Positions 36,197-45,486 of a stretch of DNA of 64,000 nucleotides are shown here, piece by piece; the stretch's first letter is position 1, and each line of letters opens with the position of its first letter. This DNA is from Ruminiclostridium herbifermentans (lineage in GTDB: Bacteria; Bacillota; Clostridia; Acetivibrionales; DSM-1351). The DNA lies in contig NZ_CP061336.1 in assembly GCF_005473905.2 (NCBI RefSeq), forward strand, positions 1,410,501-1,474,500. The letters are read 5' to 3'. Below the pieces are notes generated by a model. It saw nothing but the letters and a program-made list of their open reading frames with translations. It was not told the origin of the DNA and made no database searches. The position numbers and the translations under genes were made by a program.

Positions 36197-37099
36197 TTGA
36201 ATGAAATAACGATGAGACCAAAGTACTCACGCCAGACAGGTACTCAAAGAAATAGAAGAAGAGAGCCTGATAATGATTTACTATCAATAAAAGTAGCAGT
36301 ACAGTTGCTTGTTGTTGTAGTATTTCTGTCTATTTTTGCATTATGTAAAGCAGCAAATACTCCTGCAACTAAGTCTCTTGTTGCTAAAGTAAATGTTGTT
36401 ACTACTACAAATTATGATTCAAATAAGTATATTAAAAAAATTGTTACTGCTTTAGGCATAAATTTACCAGAAAAAGGACTTCAAACAGAAAATCTTATAG
36501 ATGGAAGCCAACAGCAACAAGAGTTTGACAACAATTCAGAGATAAGTGAAAATAGCGATAACTTAATTAGTGAGAATAATTCTAGTTCAAGCATAGATAA
36601 AACAGATAAAAAATACGATACCACTGCTGATGAACAAATTGCTGATACATCCACAATAGAGGTTTTATCAGACTCAGAAATTAAAGCAATAGCTGATAAA
36701 TACTCTTTTATAGTTCCTATAAAAGGTGAATATGTGTCATTGTTTGGTACTAGAACAGATGCATTAACTGGTAAGTCAAGTTTCCATAGTGGTATTGATA
36801 TTGGTGCTAATATGGGAACATCTATTAAAGCTGCCCTTGCAGGTGAAGTTATTGAGGTGGGATCAAGCCCTGAATATGGAAATTATATTAAGCTGCAGCA
36901 TAATGATGGAATGAAAACTATATACGCATATTGTTCAACACTTATTGCAAAAAAGGGTCAGAAAGTTAATCAAGGTGATGTTATTGCAAAGGTTGGGGAT
37001 ACTGAAGGATTGTCAGGTTCACTACACTTTGAGGTGTGGAAAGATAATAAAGCGGTTGATCCTGAAAAACTGCTAAATTATCTGAATATTAGCAAATAG
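36197..37099 (+). CDS. SpoIVFA-like LytM (M23) domain protein
   Basis: One TM helix at residues of about 32-50, an acidic Ser/Asn/Asp-rich linker (90-160), and a C-terminal LytM/M23 domain with FHSGIDIGANMG (His and Asp zinc ligands) and GSLHFEVW. The usual HxH there is SxH, so the general-base His is missing and hydrolase activity is doubtful, as for SpoIVFA. Directly upstream of spoIVFB, where SpoIVFA controls the sigma-K-processing protease. Start TTG 36197, with AAAGGG about ten bases upstream; ATG 36212 is an alternative. 300 aa. Confidence 0.85.
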   Translation: MNEITMRPKYSRQTGTQRNRRREPDNDLLSIKVAVQLLVVVVFLSIFALCKAANTPATKSLVAKVNVVTTTNYDSNKYIKKIVTALGINLPEKGLQTENLIDGSQQQQEFDNNSEISENSDNLISENNSSSSIDKTDKKYDTTADEQIADTSTIEVLSDSEIKAIADKYSFIVPIKGEYVSLFGTRTDALTGKSSFHSGIDIGANMGTSIKAALAGEVIEVGSSPEYGNYIKLQHNDGMKTIYAYCSTLIAKKGQKVNQGDVIAKVGDTEGLSGSLHFEVWKDNKAVDPEKLLNYLNISK

Positions 37100-37104
37100 C
37101 TTCT

Positions 37105-37983
37105 ATGCCTGATTTGGATATAAAAATAAGAATAAAGAACATTACCTTTAGAATTAATATTCTAACTATTCCAATTTATATAATTGCAATAATAAGCAGT
37201 TTTACTGCTCAATTTTTTATAACAGTAGGGTTTATTGCTGTCCATGAATTAGGACATATTGTGGCTGCATTTATTAAAGGAGCAAGAATTTATTGTTTTA
37301 GAATTCTACCAGTAGGTGTTAGTGCATCAATAGAAGATTATAGCTGTAAGAAATTAAACAAGATATTTATATATTCAGCTGGACCATCCGTTAACATAAT
37401 ATTTGCAGTTGTATTTTTTATTCTATATGCCTGCCAAGTTATTCCTATAGAGTTCACTGTTGGAGTCTATATAAACATTTGGTTGGCATTTTTTAATTTG
37501 CTTCCTGTAATGCCATTAGATGGCGGTAAAATCGCTATGGAAGTTCTATCTGATTATTCAGGACTTTTTAAGGCTAGTAAGCATATGAACATAATAACTG
37601 TAATTCTTTCGGTTATTATTATTTTTTTGGGGCTGATAATTTTTAAAAACACTCTATACAATTTAAGTTTAGTGATTATTGGTATATATATTTTGCTATG
37701 TAATACTGAAAGCAGAAAGGAAACAGCATTGATGAATATTAAAAATTTGTTGTTTAGACGTTCTCGTATATTGAAGCAACGCATTTACCCAATAAGGGAA
37801 ATTGCTGTTATGAAGGATGTTAAGCTTTCAGAAGTAGTAAAGGCAATGGATTATGCCAATATGTTTCATATTATAAATGTGCTTGATGAAAATATGAGAA
37901 TTATCAAGGTAATTTCTGAACAAGAAATATTAGATGCCATTATTATAAATAATATTAATACAGAAATTGGTAAGATATTATAA
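37105..37983 (+). CDS. spoIVFB: SpoIVFB-like site-2 metalloprotease (M50)
   Basis: Intramembrane zinc protease; SpoIVFB cleaves pro-sigma-K in the forespore outer membrane late in sporulation. Zinc motif HELGH at residues of about 48-52 in FIAVHELGHIVAAF, and third ligand in NLLPVMPLDGGKI near 132-144. About six TM helices, then a C-terminal cytoplasmic CBS-like domain (VKLSEVVKAMDYANMFHIIN). 292 aa, with only five bases after the LytM gene. The context of min genes upstream (before island insertion) supports the sporulation assignment. Confidence 0.9.
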   Translation: MPDLDIKIRIKNITFRINILTIPIYIIAIISSFTAQFFITVGFIAVHELGHIVAAFIKGARIYCFRILPVGVSASIEDYSCKKLNKIFIYSAGPSVNIIFAVVFFILYACQVIPIEFTVGVYINIWLAFFNLLPVMPLDGGKIAMEVLSDYSGLFKASKHMNIITVILSVIIIFLGLIIFKNTLYNLSLVIIGIYILLCNTESRKETALMNIKNLLFRRSRILKQRIYPIREIAVMKDVKLSEVVKAMDYANMFHIINVLDENMRIIKVISEQEILDAIIINNINTEIGKIL

Positions 37984-38239
37984 TAATTAATTCAACTTTA
38001 CATTGATAAGTTTAACACCTACAATTATTCAATTGGGAAAGTTGAATAATTAAGCTTAACTTCCTATATGATACTCTATTGGTGTTGGAGAATTATAAAT
38101 AAATTATGAAAAATAATGCATGAATAGAATGATAAAGAGAACTCAAACATATTTTGAAAAATCATTATTACCGCATATAACATATAATATGTAAAATTCT
38201 GTGTTATGCAAATAGCAGCATTTGTCAGTATAGAACGGG
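37984..38239. other. Gap before nfnAB
   Basis: AATTATTCAA near 38023 pairs with TTGAATAATT near 38042, a weak hairpin that could end the spoIVF unit. TTGATAAGTTTAAC at 38003 is one of four dispersed look-alikes (also 57091, 59069 and 59136). No gene. Confidence 0.4.
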
Positions 38240-38268
38240 TTGAGACATAAGTTAATTTAAGCTATAAT
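38240..38268 (+). promoter_or_regulatory. Promoter of nfnAB
   Basis: TTGAGA, 17-base spacer, TATAAT at 38263-38268, 50 bases upstream of the nfnA start. Confidence 0.7.
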
Positions 38269-38317
38269 TATAAAAAGGGTCAAGCAATTTTATGTTCTTC
38301 ATATGGGAGGTATTAAA

Positions 38318-39163
38318 ATGTTTAAAATAGTAAAAAAACAAGTACTAAACCCTACTGTAGTTTTAATGGAAATAGATGCTCCATTTATTGCTAGGAAGGC
38401 TGAACCTGGTCAGTTTATAATGCTCCGAATATCTGAATCAGGTGAGAGAATACCTCTTACTGTTGCAGATTATGATAGAGACAAGGGAACAGTAACTATA
38501 ATTTATCAGTTAGTAGGTAAGACTACGCGTGCTTTATCAGAAATGAATGAGGGAGACTATTTGCTGGATTTTGTAGGGCCTTTGGGAACTGCTTCTCATT
38601 TGGATGGATATAAAAAGGTAGCCGTTGTAGGGGGCGGCTTAGGTACTGCCATCGCTTATCCTCAGGCAAAAAAGCTTCATGCATTAGGTGCTGAGGTTCA
38701 TGCGATAACTGGATTCAGAAATAAAGATTTGATTATATTAGAAAAAGAGATGGAAAAAGTCAGCAATAGGCTGATAGTTGCAACAGACGACGGCTCAAAT
38801 GGAAATAAGGGCTTTGTAACAAATGTGCTAAAGCAATTAATTGATGAGGGAAATAAATACGATTTGGTAATTGCAATTGGCCCACTGGTAATGATGAGGG
38901 CTGTAAGCAATTTAACAAAGGAATATGGAATTAAGACCATTATCAGTATGAATTCAATAATGGTAGATGGTACAGGAATGTGTGGCGGATGTAGACTCAC
39001 CGTTGGCGGAGAAACAAAATTTGCATGTGTTGATGGGCCTGATTTTGATGGACACTTAATTGACTTTGATGAAGCCTTGAGAAGACAAGGTATGTATAAG
39101 AATCAAGAAAAAGAATCGGGAGACAGACATGCATGCAAGCTTGGAGGTGAACAAAATGCCTAA
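38318..39163 (+). CDS. nfnA: NfnA: NADH-dependent ferredoxin-NADP oxidoreductase, alpha
   Basis: Small subunit of the electron-bifurcating transhydrogenase that couples ferredoxin and NADH oxidation to NADPH formation. FAD/NAD module like dihydroorotate dehydrogenase electron-transfer subunits (PGQFIMLRI, GPLGTAS, VGGGLGTAIAYP) and a C-terminal 2Fe-2S binding stretch GTGMCGGCRLTVGG with the later FACVDGP Cys. ATG 38318 has GGGAGG eight bases upstream; the in-frame ATG 38303 is rejected. Overlaps nfnB by eight bases. Confidence 0.93.
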   Translation: MFKIVKKQVLNPTVVLMEIDAPFIARKAEPGQFIMLRISESGERIPLTVADYDRDKGTVTIIYQLVGKTTRALSEMNEGDYLLDFVGPLGTASHLDGYKKVAVVGGGLGTAIAYPQAKKLHALGAEVHAITGFRNKDLIILEKEMEKVSNRLIVATDDGSNGNKGFVTNVLKQLIDEGNKYDLVIAIGPLVMMRAVSNLTKEYGIKTIISMNSIMVDGTGMCGGCRLTVGGETKFACVDGPDFDGHLIDFDEALRRQGMYKNQEKESGDRHACKLGGEQNA

Positions 39164-40550
39164 TATGTCTTTAAATAAAGTAAAAATGCCAGAGCAAGAG
39201 CCTGATATAAGAAACAAGAATTTTAAAGAGGTTGCTTTGGGATATGAAGAAAAAATGGCTGTTGAAGAGGCGCAAAGATGCCTCAATTGTAAAACTAAGC
39301 CTTGTGTTTCAGGCTGTCCTGTAAATGTTAAAATACCAGAGTTTATTCAGCTTGTTGCAGCTGAAAAGTTTGAAGAGGCATATTATAAAATTAAAGAAAC
39401 AAACAGTTTACCTGCAATATGCGGCAGAGTTTGTCCTCAGGAAACTCAATGTGAGCAGCTTTGTGTCAGAGCAAAAAAAGGTGAGTCTGTTGGTATAGGC
39501 AGATTGGAAAGATTTGTTGCTGACTGGTATATGAAAAACGTAAATAAGGATGTAAAAAAGCCAGAAAGTAATGGAATTAAGGTGGCAGTTGTTGGTTCAG
39601 GTCCTGCTGGCTTAACTTGTGCGGGAGATCTTGCAAAGTTGGGCTATGAAGTAACTATATTTGAGGCTTTTCATGTTCCTGGCGGCGTTCTGATGTACGG
39701 TATACCTGAGTTTCGTTTGCCTAAAGCCTTAGTTCAAGAGGAAATTCAAACTGTAAAGGATTTGGGTGTAGATATCAGAACTAATATGGTTATTGGAAAG
39801 GTATTTTCCATTGACGAACTCAAGGATGAAGGCTATAAAGCAGTATTCATTGGCTCTGGTGCAGGACTGCCCAGCTTTATGGGAATTCCGGGAGAGAACT
39901 ATAATGGCGTATATTCGGCTAATGAGTTTTTAACAAGAATAAATTTAATGGGTGCATATAAATTTCCAGATAATGACACGCCTGTGTTTGTCGGCAAAAA
40001 TGTAGCGGTTGTGGGCGGAGGAAATGTTGCAATGGATGCGGCTAGAAGCGCAAAGAGGCTGGGAGCAGAAAATGTATATATAATTTACAGGCGTTCTGAG
40101 GCCGAAATGCCTGCAAGACTAGAAGAGGTTCACCATGCAAAGGAAGAAGGCATAATTTTTAAAGTGCTGACAAATCCTAAACAGATACTTGGAACTGAAG
40201 AAGGTTGGGTTAAAGGAATTGAATGTGTGGAAATGGAACTTGGAGAGCCAGATAAATCAGGCAGAAGAAGACCTATAGAAAAGAAGGGTTCAGAGCATAT
40301 TATAGATTTGGAAACAGTTATAATTGCAATAGGACAATCACCTAATCCTCTTATTTCAAAAACTACTCCTGGACTTAATATTCAGTCTTGGGGAGGAATT
40401 ATTGTAGAAGAAGAAACTGGAGCAACAAGTAAGCCTGGAGTTTATGCTGGCGGAGATGCGGTAACGGGTGCAGCGACAGTTATATTGGCAATGGGTGCAG
40501 GAAAGAAGGCGGCGGAGGCTATCCATAAAAAGCTGTCAGAAGAGCAATAA
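39156..40550 (+). CDS. nfnB: NfnB: large subunit, GltD/glutamate-synthase-like
   Basis: NADPH- and ferredoxin-binding subunit of NfnAB, often annotated as NADPH-dependent glutamate synthase (gltA). Two 4Fe-4S sites from CLNCKTKPCVSGCP and CGRVCPQETQCEQLC; FAD fold VVGSGPAGLTCAGDLAKLG near residue 145; NADPH fold VVGGGNVAMDAARSAKRLG. ATG 39156 has GGAGG eight bases upstream; the longer frame from 39129 is rejected. 464 aa. The NfnAB reading is supported by the adjacent overlapping nfnA rather than a glutamate synthase large subunit. Confidence 0.93.
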   Translation: MPNMSLNKVKMPEQEPDIRNKNFKEVALGYEEKMAVEEAQRCLNCKTKPCVSGCPVNVKIPEFIQLVAAEKFEEAYYKIKETNSLPAICGRVCPQETQCEQLCVRAKKGESVGIGRLERFVADWYMKNVNKDVKKPESNGIKVAVVGSGPAGLTCAGDLAKLGYEVTIFEAFHVPGGVLMYGIPEFRLPKALVQEEIQTVKDLGVDIRTNMVIGKVFSIDELKDEGYKAVFIGSGAGLPSFMGIPGENYNGVYSANEFLTRINLMGAYKFPDNDTPVFVGKNVAVVGGGNVAMDAARSAKRLGAENVYIIYRRSEAEMPARLEEVHHAKEEGIIFKVLTNPKQILGTEEGWVKGIECVEMELGEPDKSGRRRPIEKKGSEHIIDLETVIIAIGQSPNPLISKTTPGLNIQSWGGIIVEEETGATSKPGVYAGGDAVTGAATVILAMGAGKKAAEAIHKKLSEEQ

Positions 40551-40704
40551 GAATAGCGATAGAATTGATAGCGTTGTTTTGAGACTGAGAATAGGTAGCC
40601 GTGCTATGTTTGGGCAAGCACATTTCCTTAGGCTGTGGAGTCAAATTCTCAAAGAGCCGTAGAAAGAGTAATTGAAATCTTAGAGATGTTTAACCACGAA
40701 GTAT

Positions 40705-40753
40705 AAAAAGCAGAGCTTGCATTAATTGCATGGCTCTGCTTTTAACTTTTTAA
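40705..40753 (+). terminator. Intrinsic terminator after nfnB
   Basis: AAAAGCAGAGC 40706-40716 pairs perfectly with GCTCTGCTTTT 40733-40743. It follows the nfnB stop by about 155 bases, with no gene between. Confidence 0.85.
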
Positions 40754-40867
40754 GCAGTATATAGTTATGGTAATATCCATTAATTACTATTGTGTATGCA
40801 GTTCTTTTAGTGACTACTTCGATAAAGACTATATGAAATTAGTGCTTTCTATGTTAGCTATGTATAT

Positions 40868-41116
40868 TCAGTTTCCTTTAGCTAATATTAATTGCTCGAC
40901 CTTATCCAACTCATATATATCATGTATATGGTTACCTACATTTGAAAATTCAACTTTGTAATCTTCGAATAGTATTTTTCTGACTTTAGCACTATCTTCT
41001 GTGGCTAATGCAGATGACAATTCTGGGCAGTCACCAAACTGTTTGACAACATAATCCTTACCGTCAGCATTTATAATTCTGAAGACTCCAGAGTTGTATT
41101 TTTGATAGAAGATATT
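40868..41116 (-). pseudogene. 5'-truncated gene remnant
   Basis: An 82-codon open frame on the minus strand with no start codon reads YQKYNSGVFRIINADGKDYV, then KVRKILFEDYKVEFSNVGNH and ELDKVEQLILAKGN before TGA. The composition is clearly protein-like. It resembles small proteins carried by clostridial integrative elements, but I cannot name the family. A stop immediately precedes the frame, and there is no ribosome binding site, so I call it a decayed gene. No other feature occupies 40754-41290. Confidence 0.5.
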
Positions 41117-41313
41117 TCAATATTAATGTAAGTACAATATAAATTATTATTTATATACTTGAATTTTCAAGATTTATTTGATAAATTGAACAGGAAATAT
41201 GAAAATATAAAAAAATAGTTTATCTTTTTAAGGATAAAATTGTATAATATAACTTGTAACAATTTAATGAATCAATTTATGGTTCAAATAAAATGTACTT
41301 GTGGAGGATAAGC

Positions 41314-41748
41314 ATGAAAACATGGGTTTTGTATTACAGTAGGGGTGGAAATACTAAAAAAATTGCTGAGGCAATTGCAGAGGAGTTAGAAATATTAAAA
41401 ACTGAACAAGTACCTCCTGCATATCCACCTGAAAATGTGCAGTTACTTTTTTTGGGAACAGGGGTATATGCTGGAAAGCCAGACCCTAAAATGATTGAGT
41501 TTATAAGAACATTAAATACCGATAGGGTTAAAAATGTAGCAGTATTTGGTACAAGAGGCGGAAATGATACTAGAGCCATAGAAACTGTTAAGTCTCTTAT
41601 AAAGGAAAAAGGAATAAATGTTATTGATGAGACATTTTCTTGTCAAGGAAAATACTTTATATTCTTTAATAGAAAGAAACCAGATGCAGAAGATTTAAAA
41701 GCTGCAAAGGCATTTGCAAGAAAGATATATGATAGCTTGAAAGCTTAA
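41314..41748 (+). CDS. Flavodoxin-family protein
   Basis: Short-chain flavodoxin-like electron carrier. FMN phosphate loop YYSRGGNTKKIAEAIA at residues 6-21, and GTGVYAGKPDPKMIEF and FGTRGGNDTRAI loops. 144 aa; ATG 41314 has GGAGG nine bases upstream (GTA-led extension from 41293 rejected). Monocistronic; nearby nfnAB is suggestive of redox metabolism, but no direct link is shown. Confidence 0.88.
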   Translation: MKTWVLYYSRGGNTKKIAEAIAEELEILKTEQVPPAYPPENVQLLFLGTGVYAGKPDPKMIEFIRTLNTDRVKNVAVFGTRGGNDTRAIETVKSLIKEKGINVIDETFSCQGKYFIFFNRKKPDAEDLKAAKAFARKIYDSLKA

Positions 41749-41764
41749 AAATGCATGTAAGAAT

Positions 41765-41828
41765 GGGATATAACTGCCATAATTATTTTGATATCTAACG
41801 GCAGTTATATCCCGATAGCATTTTTTTA
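41765..41828. terminator. Strong bidirectional terminator
   Basis: GGGATATAACTGCC 41765-41778 pairs perfectly with GGCAGTTATATCCC 41800-41813; T tract at 41820-41826. Between the flavodoxin and the convergent unknown gene. Confidence 0.85.
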
Positions 41829-41956
41829 TAAATTAAAGTGAGATTTTTTTTACTAGTATTTTTGGTAACATATTCCAAACTCATACATATAAATTTAAAG
41901 TTACTGCATTAATCCGATAAGTTAGCATTTATTATCATTTGGTATATTACATGGGC

Positions 41957-42952
41957 TTATGTATTTTTCTTTTTTACGTCAATTTCTACTGGAATCCAAT
42001 CATTGTCTTCTTTTACTAATGAATTTATAAGAACATCAGTGCCATTAGTAAGCTTAGCAAACTCAAACATGTATTTCTTATTATCAACGCCGTCAATAAT
42101 AATTTTTTTCATGTATTCATCTTGCTCTGGAGCATATTGCTTCATTATTAAGCCGCACCAGTTTCCGTAAATGATTTCGACATACAACTCTGCGTTATGT
42201 GCCCATCCGTGGTAAGCCGCAAAAAAGAAGTCCTCTGGAATTAAGAATAAAGAATCAATATAGTATAAATCCTTCAATTTTGTTAGGATGAGTTCACCTG
42301 TGTAATAATTGAAGGTTGTGACACCTACATTACTTCCTTCTAGTATTTCAAGTTCTATAAAGTATTTGTATTCATTCTTATTATTAGTAATAATGGGGAT
42401 TACTTTAAGTAAATTTATATGACCTATACCTTCAAAAGAGGTCAAAAATTCATCATATGACATTGATTTTTTATTGTTTTGAGACAGAAAATTGTAAGCA
42501 ATGGGATATGGAGTTTTAGAGTATCCTACGCTGCCAAATCCACCATTTTTATTTTCAGTAAGGTTAGAGGCTTGCTGTAAGACACTGAAATAATTAATTA
42601 TAGCATTTTCTGGATTATCAATAAGTGAAGGTGGAACAGTATCATTTTCAAATGTCTCTGAAAAACTGTTGATATCAGGAAAGCTATTATTTATTGCTGG
42701 AAGCCTTGAGGGTCTAAAAAAAATTTCATTTTTATCGGACATTTTTTTGCTTATAATTGATATGGTTTGCCTTGATAAGCTGCTTTCATATATGTCTATG
42801 TCGGTGGTCTTAGGAGTTTGCTTAAGATAGCCTCCAAAAATACACTGCTTAGAATATTCATGCTGATTACTGACTCTCAAGCATATAGCAACTATAAAAA
42901 AAGACATTAAAAATAGAGAAATGATAATTAATCTCAATGTCTTATTCTGCAT
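41957..42952 (-). CDS. Membrane-anchored protein of unknown function
   Basis: No family recognised. One N-terminal TM helix (LRLIIISLFLMSFFIVAICL, residues about 6-25) without a lipobox, so the bulk lies outside the cell. Residues of about 110-230 (NPENAIINYFSVLQQA, YDEFLTSFEGIGHINLLKV, YFIELEILEGSNVGVTTFNY) have the look of an NTF2-like beta-alpha domain. ATG 42952 is used; GTG 42964 is in frame four codons upstream. 331 aa; faces the flavodoxin gene across the 41765 terminator. Confidence 0.7.
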   Translation of the reverse strand: MQNKTLRLIIISLFLMSFFIVAICLRVSNQHEYSKQCIFGGYLKQTPKTTDIDIYESSLSRQTISIISKKMSDKNEIFFRPSRLPAINNSFPDINSFSETFENDTVPPSLIDNPENAIINYFSVLQQASNLTENKNGGFGSVGYSKTPYPIAYNFLSQNNKKSMSYDEFLTSFEGIGHINLLKVIPIITNNKNEYKYFIELEILEGSNVGVTTFNYYTGELILTKLKDLYYIDSLFLIPEDFFFAAYHGWAHNAELYVEIIYGNWCGLIMKQYAPEQDEYMKKIIIDGVDNKKYMFEFAKLTNGTDVLINSLVKEDNDWIPVEIDVKKKNT

Positions 42953-43136
42953 AGGTATATCCACGCCTTCAACTTAGTATCAATGCCTAGACTAATTGCG
43001 TGGAATTCATCACCCCATTACTTCCAGTATTCCTAATTATATATATGCATAAAAAATAATATTATCTCTATTTAAACTAGAATAAAAAAATTATATATTT
43101 TTAGAAGTTTATATTTATCATGGGAAATTAAGCTGT

Positions 43137-43182
43137 AAATAAAAACAGCCATATCAAGTATATAAACACTAATATGACTGTT
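43137..43182 (-). terminator. Terminator of AI-2E-family gene
   Basis: AACAGCCATAT and ATATGACTGTT form a stem, with an A run at 43141 that becomes a T run on the minus strand. Confidence 0.7.
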
Positions 43183-43213
43183 GCTAATTTTGTATTATAT
43201 ATTCAAAATAACA

Positions 43214-44431
43214 TTACTTTTTCTTTAGAAGAGGTATATTCCATGATTTCTTTTGTTTCTCATTCTGAACGGGGTTATCAAAATTTAATGTTTTTGCATA
43301 TTCAGGATAGTACATTTCAACAATGTTTTTAATAGTCACTTTGATAGCTGAATATAGCGGAATGACTATTATTAATCCTATAAACCCTAATATAGGAATA
43401 ATACCCATCAACAAGAGAATTACTGTAAGTGGGTGGATATTCATACTTTTTTTCATAACCTGCGGTGAAATGAAGTTATTATCTATTTGCTGTACAATAA
43501 TCATCACTATTAGTACTTTAAGTGCCATAAAAGGATTTCCAGTGGCAAAGGACAATAGGATTGCAGGTATTATACCTAGCCAAGGACCAAAAAACGGAAT
43601 TATACAGGTTATCATTGAAAAGATTGCTAGAATAATTGAGTATTTAAGACCAATAATCAAGTATCCTATAAACATTAATATACCAATTAGGAAAGCTACT
43701 AAAAGCTGACCAGCAATGTAATTAGAAAGTACTAAGTCAATATCAGACAATATTTCTCTGACATTCCTTTTGTGTCTTATGGGTACGAATTTGACAACAT
43801 AGGGTGAAAATTTATGACTGTCAATCAAGAAGTAAAATAAAACAATAGGGATAATAATTATTATAGAACCTATGTTTGTAATAGCCCCAATGAAGTTAAT
43901 AGTACCTGTTCCCAAGCTTCTTGTAATGTTTCCAGCAATTTCAGAGATTTTCTCGGGTAAGTTTAGGCTTTGTATTTCTGGAATGCTGAAATAGCTTAGA
44001 AAGTTGCTATTTAAAAAACTGTTAATTGTGTTTTGGGCTTTTGAATATATATACGGTAAGCTTTGTCTAAATTCATTGAACTGGGTTCCAATAACAGCAC
44101 CTGTATACGTAAAAAATAAAGTTAACATGAAAAGTACAATTAAAAATGACATTATTACAGCCAAAATACGTGGAAGTTTTATTTTTTCAAGCAAACGTAC
44201 AAGTGGTCTTAAAACATAATAAAGTATTCCTCCGAATAGAAGGGGGAAGATTATTGAGTAAATAAAACTCTTTATTGGAGAAATGAAGAAATCAATTTTT
44301 CCGAACATAAAGATTATCAATAAACCCAACAAAAGATAACAGCCGTATCTAAAAAACTTACCATAAAGAAAATTGTAGGTGCCTGCACTGCTTTTATTGG
44401 CATTAACACCGTTATTACTATTGTTTTCCAT
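43214..44431 (-). CDS. AI-2E/UPF0118 family permease
   Basis: Polytopic membrane protein of the AI-2E exporter/YtvI-PerM family, which includes Na+/H+ and autoinducer exporters. About eight TM helices from residue 28; typical signature FGPWLGIIPAILLSFATG and the C-terminal LLMGIIPILGFIGLIIVIPL. 405 aa from ATG 44431, with GAGGTG five bases upstream. Substrate unknown. Single-gene unit with its own terminator. Confidence 0.88.
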   Translation of the reverse strand: MENNSNNGVNANKSSAGTYNFLYGKFFRYGCYLLLGLLIIFMFGKIDFFISPIKSFIYSIIFPLLFGGILYYVLRPLVRLLEKIKLPRILAVIMSFLIVLFMLTLFFTYTGAVIGTQFNEFRQSLPYIYSKAQNTINSFLNSNFLSYFSIPEIQSLNLPEKISEIAGNITRSLGTGTINFIGAITNIGSIIIIIPIVLFYFLIDSHKFSPYVVKFVPIRHKRNVREILSDIDLVLSNYIAGQLLVAFLIGILMFIGYLIIGLKYSIILAIFSMITCIIPFFGPWLGIIPAILLSFATGNPFMALKVLIVMIIVQQIDNNFISPQVMKKSMNIHPLTVILLLMGIIPILGFIGLIIVIPLYSAIKVTIKNIVEMYYPEYAKTLNFDNPVQNEKQKKSWNIPLLKKK

Positions 44432-44514
44432 ATACACCTCATATTAAATTAATTGGTTTTACCCTTGTCATACACATTAAATTATAATTTGTAATGGCAA
44501 AATATACAAGGGTT

Positions 44515-44580
44515 ATAGAATTTGGCAATAATATTCAAGTAGTATTCAAATAATATTCAAATAATATTGCGACTTTTGCA
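44515..44580. repeat. ATTCAAATAAT microrepeats
   Basis: Four tandem variants of ATATTCAAATA within 44530-44570, upstream of the AI-2E permease gene on its minus-strand side. Confidence 0.5.
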
Positions 44581-44628
44581 ACAAAAAAGTCTGTATCTAA
44601 AGATTTTATCTGCAAAAGCTATGTAATA

Positions 44629-44780
44629 TATTTTATTATGAATTAAAATTTGCCGTTTACTCTGCTTCCATACACAGCAAAGGTTGAGTAATGTATTTTA
44701 TGTTGAATTTAAAATCTGCCATCCGCTCCGCTTCCACACACAGCAAAGGCTAAATAATATATTTTATGTTGAAATAGGTA
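44629..44780. repeat. 66-bp tandem repeat, two copies plus part
   Basis: Units of TAATRTATTTTAT...GAATT...GCTTCCAYACACAGCAAAGG repeat at about 44625, 44691 and 44757 (the last partial). CTGCTTCCATACACAGCAAAGG versus CCGCTTCCACACACAGCAAAGG differ at two positions. The remainder of the 44438-45082 gap has a second direct repeat (TAAACACAACC, 44900 and 44925) and no gene. Confidence 0.75.
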
Positions 44781-45082
44781 TCATAAATACCATGAAATAT
44801 TATTATTTATGTTATGCGGATAATAGGGAATAATAACTACCATGAACTATGGATGGTGAATGTGATAGGCTGCTAAAATACTGAGCCAAACTATTTAAGT
44901 AAACACAACCTATACAATTTAAATAAACACAACCCATACTAGTTCTAGAGTTCACCATGTAAGCAAAAAGTATACTTTCGAGTTGTTTTTGCAACAGACC
45001 ATTGATAAGATAGATCAAAAGATTTTTGCGGGAAAGTTGAAAACTATTTTTATGTATAAAGATTATTAAAGGAAAAGGATAA

Positions 45083-45454
45083 ATGGCTGATTCAAAAAGA
45101 ACCATAAAAATTATAAAATATATTGGAATTGGACTTGCTGCTGGGATAGCAAATGGGCTTTTTGGTTCGGGCGGAGGAACTATAGCTGTTCCTGCTATGG
45201 TGTTTTTGCTTGAGGAAGAGGAGCATAAGGCTCATGCAACAGCCTTGCTCATTATATTTCCATTAACATTAGTGAGCGCATACTTTTATTTATCAAACAA
45301 TTATGTGGATTGGAATATAACTTGGAAGGCCATGACGGGTGGAGTTATTGGCGGTGCAATAGGAGCATTTTTATTAAATAAATGCCCGTCATCATTACTT
45401 AGAAAGATATTTGGAGTGTTTATTATAATTGCAGCTTTTAAAATGATTTTTTAA
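45083..45454 (+). CDS. TSUP-family half permease 1
   Basis: TauE/SafE (TSUP) family; members move sulfite, sulfoacetate or organic anions. 123 aa with four TM helices, about half the normal 250-aa length, containing LAAGIANGLFGSGGGTIAVPAM, the conserved N-half motif. Paired 32 bases upstream of a second half-size copy, so they likely form a heterodimer. A-rich GGAAAAGG precedes ATG 45083. Confidence 0.88.
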   Translation: MADSKRTIKIIKYIGIGLAAGIANGLFGSGGGTIAVPAMVFLLEEEEHKAHATALLIIFPLTLVSAYFYLSNNYVDWNITWKAMTGGVIGGAIGAFLLNKCPSSLLRKIFGVFIIIAAFKMIF

Positions 45455-45486
45455 ATTTTATAGATTAGGAAAGCGGGAAATGCTCA

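Noticed and set aside
39156-40550. True glutamate synthase
   Set aside because: The adjacent gene is the NfnA-type FAD/2Fe-2S subunit and no GltB-like glutaminase subunit is present, so NfnB is the better reading.
40767-40961. Plus-strand 64-residue frame
   Set aside because: Reads opposite to the protein-like remnant at 40868-41116 and has no binding site.
44812-45105. 97-residue minus-strand frame upstream of the TSUP pair
   Set aside because: No binding site, implausible composition, and it overlaps the start of a clear TSUP gene.
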